From: Chthonobacter rhizosphaerae
GTDB taxonomy: Bacteria > Pseudomonadota > Alphaproteobacteria > Rhizobiales > Pleomorphomonadaceae
Direction: 5' to 3'
Assembly (NCBI RefSeq): GCF_013839525.1
Contig: NZ_JACDIS010000002.1
Coordinates: 372,001 to 436,000 of the forward strand
Length of the DNA: 64,000 nt
Shown: in pieces, positions 9,076 to 16,885 of the stretch
Numbering within the stretch: the first letter of the stretch is position 1
How the letters are laid out: the number at the start of each line of letters is the position of its first letter
Notes under the pieces: model-generated
What the model saw: only the letters and a program-made list of their open reading frames with translations
Told to the model about the DNA's origin: nothing
Database searches by the model: none
Program-made: the position numbers and the translations under genes

Positions 9076-10151
9076 GCCGCGATCCTCGTCACGAAGCAGC
9101 GCTCGCGGTCGAGCGAAAGGCCGATGGTCTCGCCGACTTCTGGCGGAGCGTGATCGGCGAAGCGGAGCGCGACGCCCTGCGCCACCGCCTCCACCATGGT
9201 CCGCTCGCCCTGGTAGACCGCATGGACCACGCTCGCGGGCAGGCCCGTACCGGTCGGCACCAGCGACAGGGCCTCGGGCCGGATCACCAGAACGGCCCGC
9301 TCACCGGCGGCGAGGCCTTCCACCGCGGGCGCGTCGACCGGACCGATCGCGGTCGCGATCGAAGCCCGGCCGTTGCCGGCGGCCGACACGGTGCCGTCGA
9401 CCAGTGTCGCACCGCCGATGAAGTCGGCGACGAAGCTGTCGGCCGGCCGGGAGTAGATGGTACGCGGGTCGGCCGTCTGGGCGATCCGCCCCTTGTTCAT
9501 GACCACCACGACGTCCGAGAGCGCGAAGGCCTCCTCCTGGTCGTGGGTGACGTAGACGAAGGCGATGCCGAGCCGGCGCTGCAGGTCCTTCAGCTCGACC
9601 TGGAGATGGGCGCGCATCCTGCGGTCGAGCGCCGACAGCGGCTCGTCGAGAAGCAGGAGCCGCGGCTCGGCGACGATCGCGCGGGCGACCGCGACCCGCT
9701 GTTGCTGGCCGCCGGACAGCTGGTGCGGATAGCGCTCGCCGAAGTCGGCCATGTGGACGGCGTCGAGCGCCCGCTTCACCCGGCCTTCCAAATTCGTCAC
9801 CGCCGAGAGCAGGCGGAGCGAGAAGGCGACGTTCTCGAAGACGGTGAGGTGCGGAAAGAGCGCGTAGGACTGGAACACCGTGTTGACGGGCCGGCGCTCC
9901 GGCGGGACACCTTTCAGCGGAACGCCGTCGAGGCTGATCGTCCCGGCGTCCGCCGTCTCGAAGCCGGCGATCATCCTGAGGATCGTGGTCTTGCCGCAGC
10001 CGGAGGGGCCGAGGAGGGTCGTGAACATGCGCTCGCCGATGTCGAGGTCGACGCCCGCGACCGCCGGCGCCGCACCCCGGCCGTAGGTCTTCACCAATCC
10101 GCGGGCGGACAGGAGGAGGGGGGGCGCGGTGTCGGCGATCAGGGTGGACAT
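9072..10151 (-). CDS. ABC transporter ATP-binding protein, PotA-like
   Basis: A 359-aa ATPase of the polyamine-type importer. Walker A GPSGCGKT is at residues 48-55, the Q-loop near 93, the signature LSGGQQQR at 145-152, Walker B LLLLDEP near 166-172 and the switch His in VTHDQEEAF. The C-terminal third is a TOBE domain, as in PotA. It is separated from the binding-protein gene by 145 bases containing a stem-loop, a usual arrangement that lets the binding protein be made in excess. Confidence 0.92.
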   Translation of the reverse strand: MSTLIADTAPPLLLSARGLVKTYGRGAAPAVAGVDLDIGERMFTTLLGPSGCGKTTILRMIAGFETADAGTISLDGVPLKGVPPERRPVNTVFQSYALFPHLTVFENVAFSLRLLSAVTNLEGRVKRALDAVHMADFGERYPHQLSGGQQQRVAVARAIVAEPRLLLLDEPLSALDRRMRAHLQVELKDLQRRLGIAFVYVTHDQEEAFALSDVVVVMNKGRIAQTADPRTIYSRPADSFVADFIGGATLVDGTVSAAGNGRASIATAIGPVDAPAVEGLAAGERAVLVIRPEALSLVPTGTGLPASVVHAVYQGERTMVEAVAQGVALRFADHAPPEVGETIGLSLDRERCFVTRIAA

Positions 10152-10195
10152 GCGGTTCTCCCGGACTTCATTCCTCCCGCGGGGGTCGCCGCGCG

Positions 10196-10238
10196 GTCGG
10201 CCGGTGGCCGGAAACGCCCGGCGAGAGGGTTGGCCGAC
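10196..10238. other. intercistronic stem-loop between binding-protein and ATPase genes
   Basis: GTCGGCC at 10196-10202 can pair with GGCCGAC at 10232-10238, and the loop holds a smaller GCCGG/CCGGC stem. It lies in the 145-base gap after the binding-protein stop. Such hairpins often protect the upstream mRNA part or attenuate read-through; there is no T-run, so it is not a clear terminator. Confidence 0.4.
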
Positions 10239-10296
10239 TGCCGTGGCCGGCCCGCCAGCTCTCGCCTGTTCTGCGGCTCGGCTCGGCCGATGCTCG

Positions 10297-11376
10297 TCAG
10301 GCGGCCTTCACCTCGTTCCAGACCTTCAGCCAGTCCGAGTAGTTGTCGGGGGCGACCGGCCACATGAAGCTCGACATCACGTCGAGGTCGTCGATGAAGA
10401 TCGCCGCCTGCTTCTCGGGCGTGAGCGTGTCGCGGATGATCCCCGAGGAGGTCGCGTAGTTGCCGATCTCGGCGATGATCGCGGCATAGTCGGCCCCGAG
10501 CAGGTAGTCGCCGAAGGCGTAGGCGAGTTCCATCTTCTCCTCAGGCAGGCTCGCCGGGATGGCGAAGCAGTCGCACCAGCCCATGATGCCGGCCTTCGGC
10601 TTGGCCATCGCGACCGGCATCTTGTCCTTCAGCGCGTCGTAGGGGACGCGCCAGGAGAAGGCCGCCGTCACCTCGCCGGTAGCGAACAGGTTGGTAAGGT
10701 CGCCGATGGTCTGCCAGTAGGTCCGGAGCAGCGGCTTCTGGGCGATCAGCACCTTCTTGGCTTCGGCCAGCTCCGTCTCGTCGAGCAGGAAGGCCTTCTC
10801 CTTCGGAATGCCGAGGTGCAGGGCGGCGATGGCGATCGACTCCAGGGCGTAGTCGCGCATGGCGAGCTGGCCCTTGTACTTCTCGTCGAAGAGCGTCGAG
10901 TAGGTCGGCTCCTCGGCGTAGACATCCGTGCGGTAGACGATCGGGTTGAGGCCCCAGAGGTAGGGGATGGCGTAGGTCGCGCCGTCCTCGCCCTTGACCC
11001 GGTCGGTGGTCTTGAAGACGTCGTACATGCCGGCGACGCCCGGCATCCTGGAGAGGTCGAGCGGCTTCAGCACGCCCGCCTTGATGTAGCGCCAGGCGCC
11101 GTTGATCGACGGGTTGACGATGTCCCAGTCGGAAGCCGAGCCCGTCTTCAGCGCCGCGAACTGCGCGTCGTCCGAGGTGAGGTAGGAAAGTTTCACCTTG
11201 GAGCCGGTCTTGGCTTCGAAGGCGGTCACGTACTCCGGGTGGCCGTTGGAGTCCCAGGTGGCCCAGACGATGTCAGAGGCGGCGAGCGCGCGGCCCATCG
11301 GTCCGAGCACCGTCAGGCCCGCGCCGGCGGCGAGGCTGGCCAGAACCTCGCGGCGGTTCATCGAAAACACGGTCAT
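10297..11376 (-). CDS. extracellular solute-binding protein, PotD/opine type, Tat-exported
   Basis: A 359-aa periplasmic receptor. The N-terminus FSMNRREVLASLAAGAGL is a twin-arginine signal with a probable cleavage site near residue 33 (RALAAS). The mature part follows the type D-II binding-protein pattern of PotD. It is the first gene of the leftward operon and should set what the system imports. PotD-family receptors bind polyamines, opines, thiamine and other cationic or zwitterionic nitrogen compounds, so homology alone does not give the ligand. GGGGAG precedes the ATG. Transcription starts in the divergent region that carries a LysR-box-like dyad. Confidence 0.9.
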   Translation of the reverse strand: MTVFSMNRREVLASLAAGAGLTVLGPMGRALAASDIVWATWDSNGHPEYVTAFEAKTGSKVKLSYLTSDDAQFAALKTGSASDWDIVNPSINGAWRYIKAGVLKPLDLSRMPGVAGMYDVFKTTDRVKGEDGATYAIPYLWGLNPIVYRTDVYAEEPTYSTLFDEKYKGQLAMRDYALESIAIAALHLGIPKEKAFLLDETELAEAKKVLIAQKPLLRTYWQTIGDLTNLFATGEVTAAFSWRVPYDALKDKMPVAMAKPKAGIMGWCDCFAIPASLPEEKMELAYAFGDYLLGADYAAIIAEIGNYATSSGIIRDTLTPEKQAAIFIDDLDVMSSFMWPVAPDNYSDWLKVWNEVKAA

Positions 11377-11453
11377 CCTGATACTCCCCTCACCTGTCTG
11401 GTCGATCGGGCAAGTCTAGGTTCGGGTTTTCGCGGATGCCTATTCGGGCGCGG

Positions 11454-11468
11454 CTATACTGGATATAG
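11454..11468. promoter_or_regulatory. LysR-type regulator box candidate (T-N11-A dyad)
   Basis: In the 226-base gap between the divergent operons lies CTATA, five bases (CTGGA), TATAG: a perfect inverted repeat with the T-N11-A format of LysR-type operators. TATACT within it could also serve as a -10 element for the rightward genes. A LysR gene flanks the cluster (14263-15237), so autologous control of both operons from this site is a reasonable inference. Confidence 0.5.
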
Positions 11469-11602
11469 GCCGGAATGATGCAGTGCAGAAAAGCGGCAGA
11501 ACCTGCGGCGGGAGCCCAGAAAGAGGGCGCTTAGCCGACTTGACGCGCAGGCTCGAGGCCGGGATCGTGGGCCGTCCTGCCGCATCGTACCGGAGGCCGT
11601 CC

Positions 11603-12091
11603 TTGGCCCTGCCCGACATCGATTTCACCCCCTATCTCCGCCGGGCCTTCGCGCTCGCCGAGGAGACCGCCGCCGGCGGCAGCCATCCTTTCGCCTGCGT
11701 CCTGGTCGACGGAGCCGGCGCCATCGTCATGGAGCAAGGCAACGCCTACCATCCCCACCACGACATGACCGGGCATGCGGAGCGGGTGCTCGCCACCCGC
11801 GCGTCGCAGACCTGGCGGCCGGAGGCGTTGGCCGACATGACGATGGTGACCTCGGCCGAACCCTGCGCCATGTGCGCGGGGGCCGCCTACTGGGCCGGCA
11901 TCGGCCGGGTGGTCTACGGGCTGTCGGAGGCGCGGCTGAAGGAGATCACCGGCGACCATCCGGAAAACCCGACACTGGACCTGCCCTGCCGGGACGTCTT
12001 CGCCGCCGGCCAACGGCCGACCGTCGTGGTCGGTCCGCTGATGGAGGACGAGGCGGCCGGTATCCACGAGCGCTTCTGGGCCGCGCGATGA
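11603..12091 (+). CDS. nucleoside/base deaminase of the guanine-deaminase (GuaD) / TadA superfamily
   Basis: A 162-aa zinc deaminase. HAE at residues 58-60 supplies the zinc His and the catalytic Glu, and PCAMC at 87-91 supplies the two zinc cysteines. The C-terminal pattern (GLSEARLKEITGD, later DVFAAGQRP) is closer to guanine or cytosine deaminases than to tRNA deaminases. The start is placed at TTG 11603 because GGAGG lies six bases before it and the protein then begins where the family does; an ATG at 11483 would add 40 unrelated residues. It is the first gene of the rightward operon and overlaps the next by four bases. The likely role is hydrolytic deamination of an imported amino-heterocycle. 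Confidence 0.85.
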   Translation: MALPDIDFTPYLRRAFALAEETAAGGSHPFACVLVDGAGAIVMEQGNAYHPHHDMTGHAERVLATRASQTWRPEALADMTMVTSAEPCAMCAGAAYWAGIGRVVYGLSEARLKEITGDHPENPTLDLPCRDVFAAGQRPTVVVGPLMEDEAAGIHERFWAAR

Positions 12092-13326
12092 CTGACGATC
12101 CGTTCGCGACCGCCGGGTCCGCCGTTGTTCTCAATCCGCGGGCGGGCGGGTCCTACACGCCGGCCATGCAGGCGATCCTCTCCGATGCCGGGCTCGCGGC
12201 CGCGCGCGCGACGATCACCGGCTGGCCGGGCTATGCGCCGACGCCGCTCGTCGCGCTGCCGGGGCTCGCCTCCCGTCTCGGCGTCGGATCGATCGCCTAC
12301 AAGGACGAGGGCGGCCGCTTCGGCCTCGGCAGCTTCAAGGCGCTCGGCGGCGCCTATGCGGTGTCGCGGCTGCTCGCGGCGGAAGTGGAGCGGCGCAGCG
12401 GCGTCCGGCCGACCGTCGCCGCCCTCCTCTCCGGTGCCCATGCGGACGCGGTCGGTTCGGTCACCGTCGCTTGCGCGACCGACGGCAACCACGGTCGGTC
12501 CGTCGCCTGGGGCGCCCGCCTGTTCGGATGCCGCTGCGTGATCTTCATCCACGCCACCGTCAGCGACGGACGGCGAGCGGCCATCGCCGCCTTTGGCGCG
12601 GAGGTCCGGCGAACCGCTGGCAACTACGACGACAGCGTCCGCACCGCGCAGGAGACCGCGACCGCCGAGGGCTGGTTCGTCGTCTCCGACACGTCCTACC
12701 CCGGCTATCGCGACGTCCCGAAGGACGTCATGCAGGGCTACGAGCTGATGGCGCTGGAGGCCTTCGAAGCGCTCGAGGCGCCGCCGACCCATATCTTCCT
12801 GCAGACCGGCGTCGGCGGCATGGCCGCGGCGGTCGCGGCGCTCGCCTGGCGCCGTTTCGGTGCGGACCGGCCGAAGATCGTCCTCGCCGATCCGGAGAAG
12901 GCAGCCTGCTTCGTGGAGAGCCTCGCCGCCGGCCGGCCGGTCGCCGTCCATGGCGACCTCGACACCATGATGGCGGGGCTCGCCTGCGGGGAGGTGTCGG
13001 AGCTCGCCTGGGAGATCCTGGCGACCGGGGCCGACGCGGTGGTCCGGCTACCGGACGCGGCGGCGATCGCCGCCATGCGCCTGTTGGCCGACGCGCCCTT
13101 CGGCGATCGGCCGGTCGTGGCCGGTGAGAGCGCCGTCGCGGGTCTCGCCGCACTCGCCGCGAGCCTCAAGGACCCTGCCGCCGCCGCGGCGCTCGGGCTA
13201 GGCCCGACCGCGCGCGTCCTGGTGTTCGGCACCGAAGGCGACACCGATCCCGATCTCTACCAATCCCTCGTCGGGCAGCCAGCGGCCGCCGTGCGCGCCC
13301 GTGCCACCGCCTGGAGCCCGACATGA
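12088..13326 (+). CDS. dpaL: diaminopropionate ammonia-lyase (DpaL/YgeX-like)
   Basis: A 412-aa fold-type II PLP enzyme expected to convert 2,3-diaminopropionate to pyruvate and two ammonia. The PLP-binding Lys is K84 in GSFKALGGAYA, TDGNHGRSVAWGA follows near residue 132, and TGVGGMAAAV is the phosphate-binding loop. The length matches DpaL (about 400 aa) rather than threonine deaminase. The E. coli homologue YgeX sits in the yge-ssnA-hyuA purine-related locus, a precedent for placing it beside a deaminase and an amidohydrolase. It is ATGA-coupled on both sides. Confidence 0.88.
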   Translation: MTDDPFATAGSAVVLNPRAGGSYTPAMQAILSDAGLAAARATITGWPGYAPTPLVALPGLASRLGVGSIAYKDEGGRFGLGSFKALGGAYAVSRLLAAEVERRSGVRPTVAALLSGAHADAVGSVTVACATDGNHGRSVAWGARLFGCRCVIFIHATVSDGRRAAIAAFGAEVRRTAGNYDDSVRTAQETATAEGWFVVSDTSYPGYRDVPKDVMQGYELMALEAFEALEAPPTHIFLQTGVGGMAAAVAALAWRRFGADRPKIVLADPEKAACFVESLAAGRPVAVHGDLDTMMAGLACGEVSELAWEILATGADAVVRLPDAAAIAAMRLLADAPFGDRPVVAGESAVAGLAALAASLKDPAAAAALGLGPTARVLVFGTEGDTDPDLYQSLVGQPAAAVRARATAWSPT

Positions 13327-14246
13327 GCCGTCGTTTCGTCGCCGCCGCCGCCCAGCTCGGGCCAATCCAGCGCGAGGACAGCCGGGCCTCCGTCGTCGCC
13401 CGCATGCTGGCCCTCGTCGAGCAGGCGCGCCGGCGCGACGTGCGGTTCCTTGTCTTTCCCGAACTCGCGCTCACCACCTTCTTCCCGCGCTGGTACTTCG
13501 AGCGGGAGGAGGAGCTCGACGCCTTCTACGAGCGCGCGATACCGAATGCGGACGTGGCGCCACTGTTCGAGGCCGCGAAGGCGGCCGGCATCGGCTTCCA
13601 CCTCGGGTATGCCGAGCTGAGCGAGACCGGCGCCGGCGTCGTCCGCCACAACACCGCGATCCTGGTCTCGCCGGACGGCGAGATCGCCCTCAAGTACCGG
13701 AAGGTCCATCTTCCCGGGCATCGCGAGCACGAGCCGCAGTTCCCCTTCCAGCACCTGGAGAAGCGCTACTTCACGCGCGGCGACCTGGGCTTTCCGGTCG
13801 CAGACTTCCTCGGTGGCAAGGCGGGCATCCTGATCTGCAACGACCGGCGCTGGCCGGAGGCCTTCCGCTGCCTCGGCCTGCAGGGGGTCGAACTGGTCGC
13901 CATCGGCTACAACACGCCGCAGCACTATCCGCGCGCCCCGGAACACGACCGGCTGCAGGACTTCCACAATCATCTCAGCCTGCAGGCCGGTGCCTATCAG
14001 AACGGCACCTATGTGATCGGCGCGGCCAAGGCGGGGCTGGAGGGTGGCTGCGAGCTGATCGGGGGCAGCTGCGTCGTCGCGCCGACCGGCGAGCTTCTGG
14101 CGGTCGCGGCGACAAGGGGCGACGAGCTCGTCGCCGCCGAGATCGACCTCGACCGCTGCGCCGAGATCAAGGCGAACATCTTCAACTTCAAGCTCCATCG
14201 CCAGCCGCAGGAATACGGGCGCCTCGTCGAGGGCACCGGACAGTAG
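13323..14246 (+). CDS. nitrilase-superfamily N-carbamoyl amino acid amidohydrolase
   Basis: A 307-aa carbon-nitrogen hydrolase. The catalytic triad is visible with the spacing of Agrobacterium N-carbamoyl-D-amino acid hydrolase: Glu47 in FPELAL, Lys127 in KYRKVHL and Cys172 in ICNDRRWPE. The NDRRWPE context is typical of that enzyme. It would hydrolyse an N-carbamoyl group to amine, CO2 and ammonia. Following directly after diaminopropionate ammonia-lyase, a carbamoylated diaminopropionate is an attractive but inferred substrate. It is the last gene of the rightward operon and converges with the LysR gene. Confidence 0.9.
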   Translation: MSRRFVAAAAQLGPIQREDSRASVVARMLALVEQARRRDVRFLVFPELALTTFFPRWYFEREEELDAFYERAIPNADVAPLFEAAKAAGIGFHLGYAELSETGAGVVRHNTAILVSPDGEIALKYRKVHLPGHREHEPQFPFQHLEKRYFTRGDLGFPVADFLGGKAGILICNDRRWPEAFRCLGLQGVELVAIGYNTPQHYPRAPEHDRLQDFHNHLSLQAGAYQNGTYVIGAAKAGLEGGCELIGGSCVVAPTGELLAVAATRGDELVAAEIDLDRCAEIKANIFNFKLHRQPQEYGRLVEGTGQ

Positions 14247-14262
14247 GAGCGGTGCCGGCCGC

Positions 14263-15237
14263 CTATTCCGCCGCCGCCGGCAGGCCGACGGTCCGGCCGG
14301 CGAGTTCGCCGGCGCGCAGCTCCGCCGCGACGCCCTTGAGGAGCTGGCGCAGCCAGGCGTGTGCCGGCGAATGGTGCTTGGCCTCGTGCCAGAGCAGATA
14401 GAAGTCCATCCGCCCGAGCTCCGGCGGCGCGTCGAGCAGGGTGAAGCGGCCGTCGCGCGCGATCTGCTCGGCAAAGGGCGCCCCGGTGGTGAAGACCAGG
14501 TGCGAGCCGGCAAGCACATGCGGCACGATCGCGTATTCGGGCACAGAAGCCGTGATCCGGCGCTTGCGGCCGAGGGGGAGCAGGCGGCCATCAATGGGGC
14601 TCAAGGCCGTCACCTCGGCGGATGTCGGCGACAGGTGATCCTCCTGCAGCCACCTGTCCAGCGTCAGCGGTTCGGTCAGGTCGGTCAATGCATGGCCCTC
14701 GCAAACCACGCATTTGATCTTGGTGGAGAGTAGCGGCGCGATGCGCAACTGCTCTGGAGGGTTCGGCCAGTTGCCGACGACGAGGTCGATCGCGCCTTCG
14801 GCGAGTTGGGCCATCAAGTCGTCGTAAGCGGGCATGGGCACCACGTCGACGCGGACGTGCGGCGCCTCGCGGGCGACCGCGCGGAAGATGCGCGGCAGGA
14901 ACACAGCCCCGAGGCAGTTGGCGGCGACGATACGGAACCGCCTGTCGCTGCGCGCCGGGTCGAAGTTCGGCAGCGGCGAGAGAAGCGCGTCCATGTCGGC
15001 GAGCAGTCGGCGAACGCTGTCGCGCAATTCAAGGCCCCGCTCGGTAGGCACCAGCGTCCCGCCCGACCGGACGAGGATCGGGTCGCCCAGGAGGTCCCTC
15101 AGCCGCTTGAGCGCGAGGCTTACGGTTGGCTGCGTGTGGCCCAGCATCTCGGCTGTCCGGGAGACACTGCATTCGGTCAGAAGGATGAGGAGCGTTCGAA
15201 GAAGACGGACGTCGAGCGCTCCGTTAACAGCGAGCAT
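14263..15237 (-). CDS. LysR-family transcriptional regulator
   Basis: A 324-aa regulator. The winged helix-turn-helix occupies about residues 8-68 (VSRTAEMLGHTQPTVSLALK) and the periplasmic-binding-like effector domain about 95-300. It begins with a long N-terminal helix and ends in a Pro/Ala tail. It converges with the amidohydrolase gene (16 bases apart), so it is transcribed apart from the operon it probably controls through the dyad at 11454-11468. The effector is expected to be the imported nitrogen compound or an intermediate. Confidence 0.92.
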   Translation of the reverse strand: MLAVNGALDVRLLRTLLILLTECSVSRTAEMLGHTQPTVSLALKRLRDLLGDPILVRSGGTLVPTERGLELRDSVRRLLADMDALLSPLPNFDPARSDRRFRIVAANCLGAVFLPRIFRAVAREAPHVRVDVVPMPAYDDLMAQLAEGAIDLVVGNWPNPPEQLRIAPLLSTKIKCVVCEGHALTDLTEPLTLDRWLQEDHLSPTSAEVTALSPIDGRLLPLGRKRRITASVPEYAIVPHVLAGSHLVFTTGAPFAEQIARDGRFTLLDAPPELGRMDFYLLWHEAKHHSPAHAWLRQLLKGVAAELRAGELAGRTVGLPAAAE

Positions 15238-15579
15238 GGTCTGACCTCCGCGTGTCGGAAACTGTGGGTCGATCGCAGATATGCAGATTCCGCGCCAGCA
15301 GGCGCGCGTTCGGCCTGAACTTCAGTTGCCGTCGAAATGCCGTCGCGTTTCGAAACCGGAGAACCCCCGCCCCTCCGGCCCTGACGGCCGGCGTCGGCGA
15401 GCTCGTTCTCCATGACGTGGACGCGGTGCCCGCGAAAGTGTCAACCTGACGGGCTGCCGCAGTTTCGATTCCGATCCGCTCAAGACCTTGCTAGGTCTAG
15501 AGGCATAGAACAAAGAAGCCCCGCCATTGCGCACGGTCTTCTCTGCCTGGTCCGAACCCCAACGTTGGAGCGCCGGAGG

Positions 15580-15831
15580 TTAGAGTTTCCAGGGCTCAAA
15601 CCACTCAGACCAATGTCGAGGCCGCCCCGACAAGTCCGACACGAGGGTGACGCAGGCATCGACCAGGAGACCGGAGCGGTTCTCCATCAGCGCCTGGCCG
15701 AGGAAGGCGGGCTTCGCCTCCATACCGGGACCCCTGCGGAAGAGCCGAAGGCCGGGATTGGTCATCAAGGCATGAGTCTCGTGGGAACGCGTCTCGCCGC
15801 GGAAGTCGGCGTCGGCACTACCGCATACCAT
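15580..15831 (-). mobile_element. IS5-family transposase remnant
   Basis: A degraded minus-strand frame encodes NPGLRLFRRGPGMEAKP followed by FLGQALMENRSGLLVDACV, which matches the catalytic-core segment of IS5-type DDE transposases (TDPxARLxRKGxGxEAKL, GHxLMENRxGLxVDA). Only about 70 residues of an expected 300 or more remain; both flanks diverge and no terminal inverted repeats were found. It sits just left of the att-like repeat at 15842. Nothing else codes convincingly between 15238 and 15579. Confidence 0.7.
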
Positions 15832-15841
15832 GCCGGCCCGT

Positions 15842-15955
15842 GCCCTGAAGGGACAGCTGCGGACATTCGGTGACTATCGAAATACCTGCGTCGACAAGTT
15901 CCCGATGCAGTATCCATCGGTATCCGGCCCTACGCTCCCCTCACTCCCACTCGAT
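15842..15955. repeat. left copy of 114-bp direct repeat (att-like, guaA 3'-end duplicate)
   Basis: Aligns without gaps to 20084-20197 with 98 of 114 positions identical by hand count. The right part is nearly exact: GTATCCATCGGTATCCGG onward differs at one base in 46. Its right end (15939-15955) reproduces the guaA 3' terminus: read on the minus strand it is ATCGAGTGGGAGTGA, coding the terminal Ile-Glu-Trp-Glu-stop. To the right it diverges into non-guaA DNA. This is what an attachment site left by an element that integrates at guaA looks like. Confidence 0.75.
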
Positions 15956-16239
15956 TGTTCGAAACCAAGCTAGTTCTTTGATCTAGAGGGGTTTTTCTTG
16001 CTCGACGGCCGAAGAGCCGACCCACGGGCTGTCAAAAGCTTACGGTTCTGATTTTAAAGGACAGATCGCACCAGGAATATTCTGCGCAGTTTCGGTATCT
16101 ATCGGGGTCCATCGCCTCTCGGCACTGATTTTCGGCTGCTTGGTGTCGCTCCAGAGCCCACCTAAAAGTACCGTCATGTCTCTAGAGCAGAGTTCACACG
16201 CCCGTTCCTGCCTGCGGTTCTAGGTGGCCTCAGGCGCCG
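15956..16239. other. non-coding, AT-richer island segment
   Basis: Between the att-like repeat and the palindromic repeat there is no open frame with recognisable coding content on either strand. Base composition is visibly lower in GC than the flanking chromosome, which fits acquired or decaying DNA. Confidence 0.5.
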
Positions 16240-16357
16240 CTAGAGCGTTCTCCGTCCAAGTTGAATGACTTGGTCGATAAGAGAACGCTCCAGCTTATTG
16301 AATCTGGAGCGATTTCTTGTCGACCTGACGATTCAGTCAGATCGGGAAGCGCTCTAG
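16240..16357. repeat. 118-bp Rhizobiales-type palindromic intergenic repeat
   Basis: Bounded by CTAGAGCG at 16240-16247 and its exact complement CGCTCTAG at 16350-16357. Inside are further inverted modules (AGAGCGTTCTC ... GAGAACGCTC, then CCAG...CTGG followed by GAGCGATTTCTTGTCGACC). This architecture resembles short mosaic repeats that are scattered between genes in Rhizobiales chromosomes. Other copies would lie outside this window; I saw none within it. Confidence 0.6.
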
Positions 16358-16549
16358 CGCGCATCAGCGCGGTGCCTTGCTGGGGGGTGGACCCGGGGCG
16401 CTCGACCGCCCCTACGCTTCACCGCTAGCTTTCTGCGGAACCGGGCAGTTCCCGCAGCCGGTAAACACCGGGATCGACTCCAGTCGAGGCTAGAGAAAGT
16501 GTAATCTTCGTGCTACATATTCCGCCGATCTGCAGCGCGAAGGTGGCAA

Positions 16550-16885
16550 ATGCCTACTCCACATACCCCTCCAGCAGCCGTGCGCCGCGCCTTGCGGAAG
16601 CTCGGCGCGGATATCCACGACGCCCGCCGTCGTCGCAAGCTGCCTATGGCGGTCGTGGCGGAGCGTGCCTTCACGTCCCGCTCGACCCTGCAGAGGGTCG
16701 AGGCTGGCGACACCAATGTGAGCATCGGCATCTATGCCGGCGTCCTTCAGGCCTTGGGCCTGCTCGAAGGTCTGGGCCAAATTGCCGACATCAGCAACGA
16801 CAGCGTCGGACAGGCGCTGGCCAGTGCCGACCTGCCCAAGCGCGTCCACCTCAAGCGGCCAGCCGGACCGTCCCGCGATGGCTGA
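16550..16885 (+). CDS. HipB-like XRE-family antitoxin
   Basis: A 111-aa DNA-binding protein with an XRE helix-turn-helix at about residues 14-70 (AVVAERAFTSRSTLQRVEAG). It begins 7 bases after AAGGTGG and overlaps the hipA-like start by eight bases. Antitoxins of this type bind their own promoter and the kinase toxin, so autorepression is expected. The 45 bases upstream are AT-rich, with TGTA and TACA half-sites ten bases apart near 16501 that might be the operator. The C-terminus is basic (KRVHLKRPAGPSRDG). Confidence 0.85.
   Translation: MPTPHTPPAAVRRALRKLGADIHDARRRRKLPMAVVAERAFTSRSTLQRVEAGDTNVSIGIYAGVLQALGLLEGLGQIADISNDSVGQALASADLPKRVHLKRPAGPSRDG

Noticed and set aside
11483-11602. Upstream ATG at 11483 as the start of the deaminase
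   Set aside because: It adds 40 residues unlike the family, and the TTG at 11603 has a GGAGG at ideal spacing.
15412-15873. Plus-strand open frame of 153 codons left of the att-like repeat
   Set aside because: No family resemblance; the opposite strand encodes a recognisable IS5 transposase segment, so the plus frame is its shadow.
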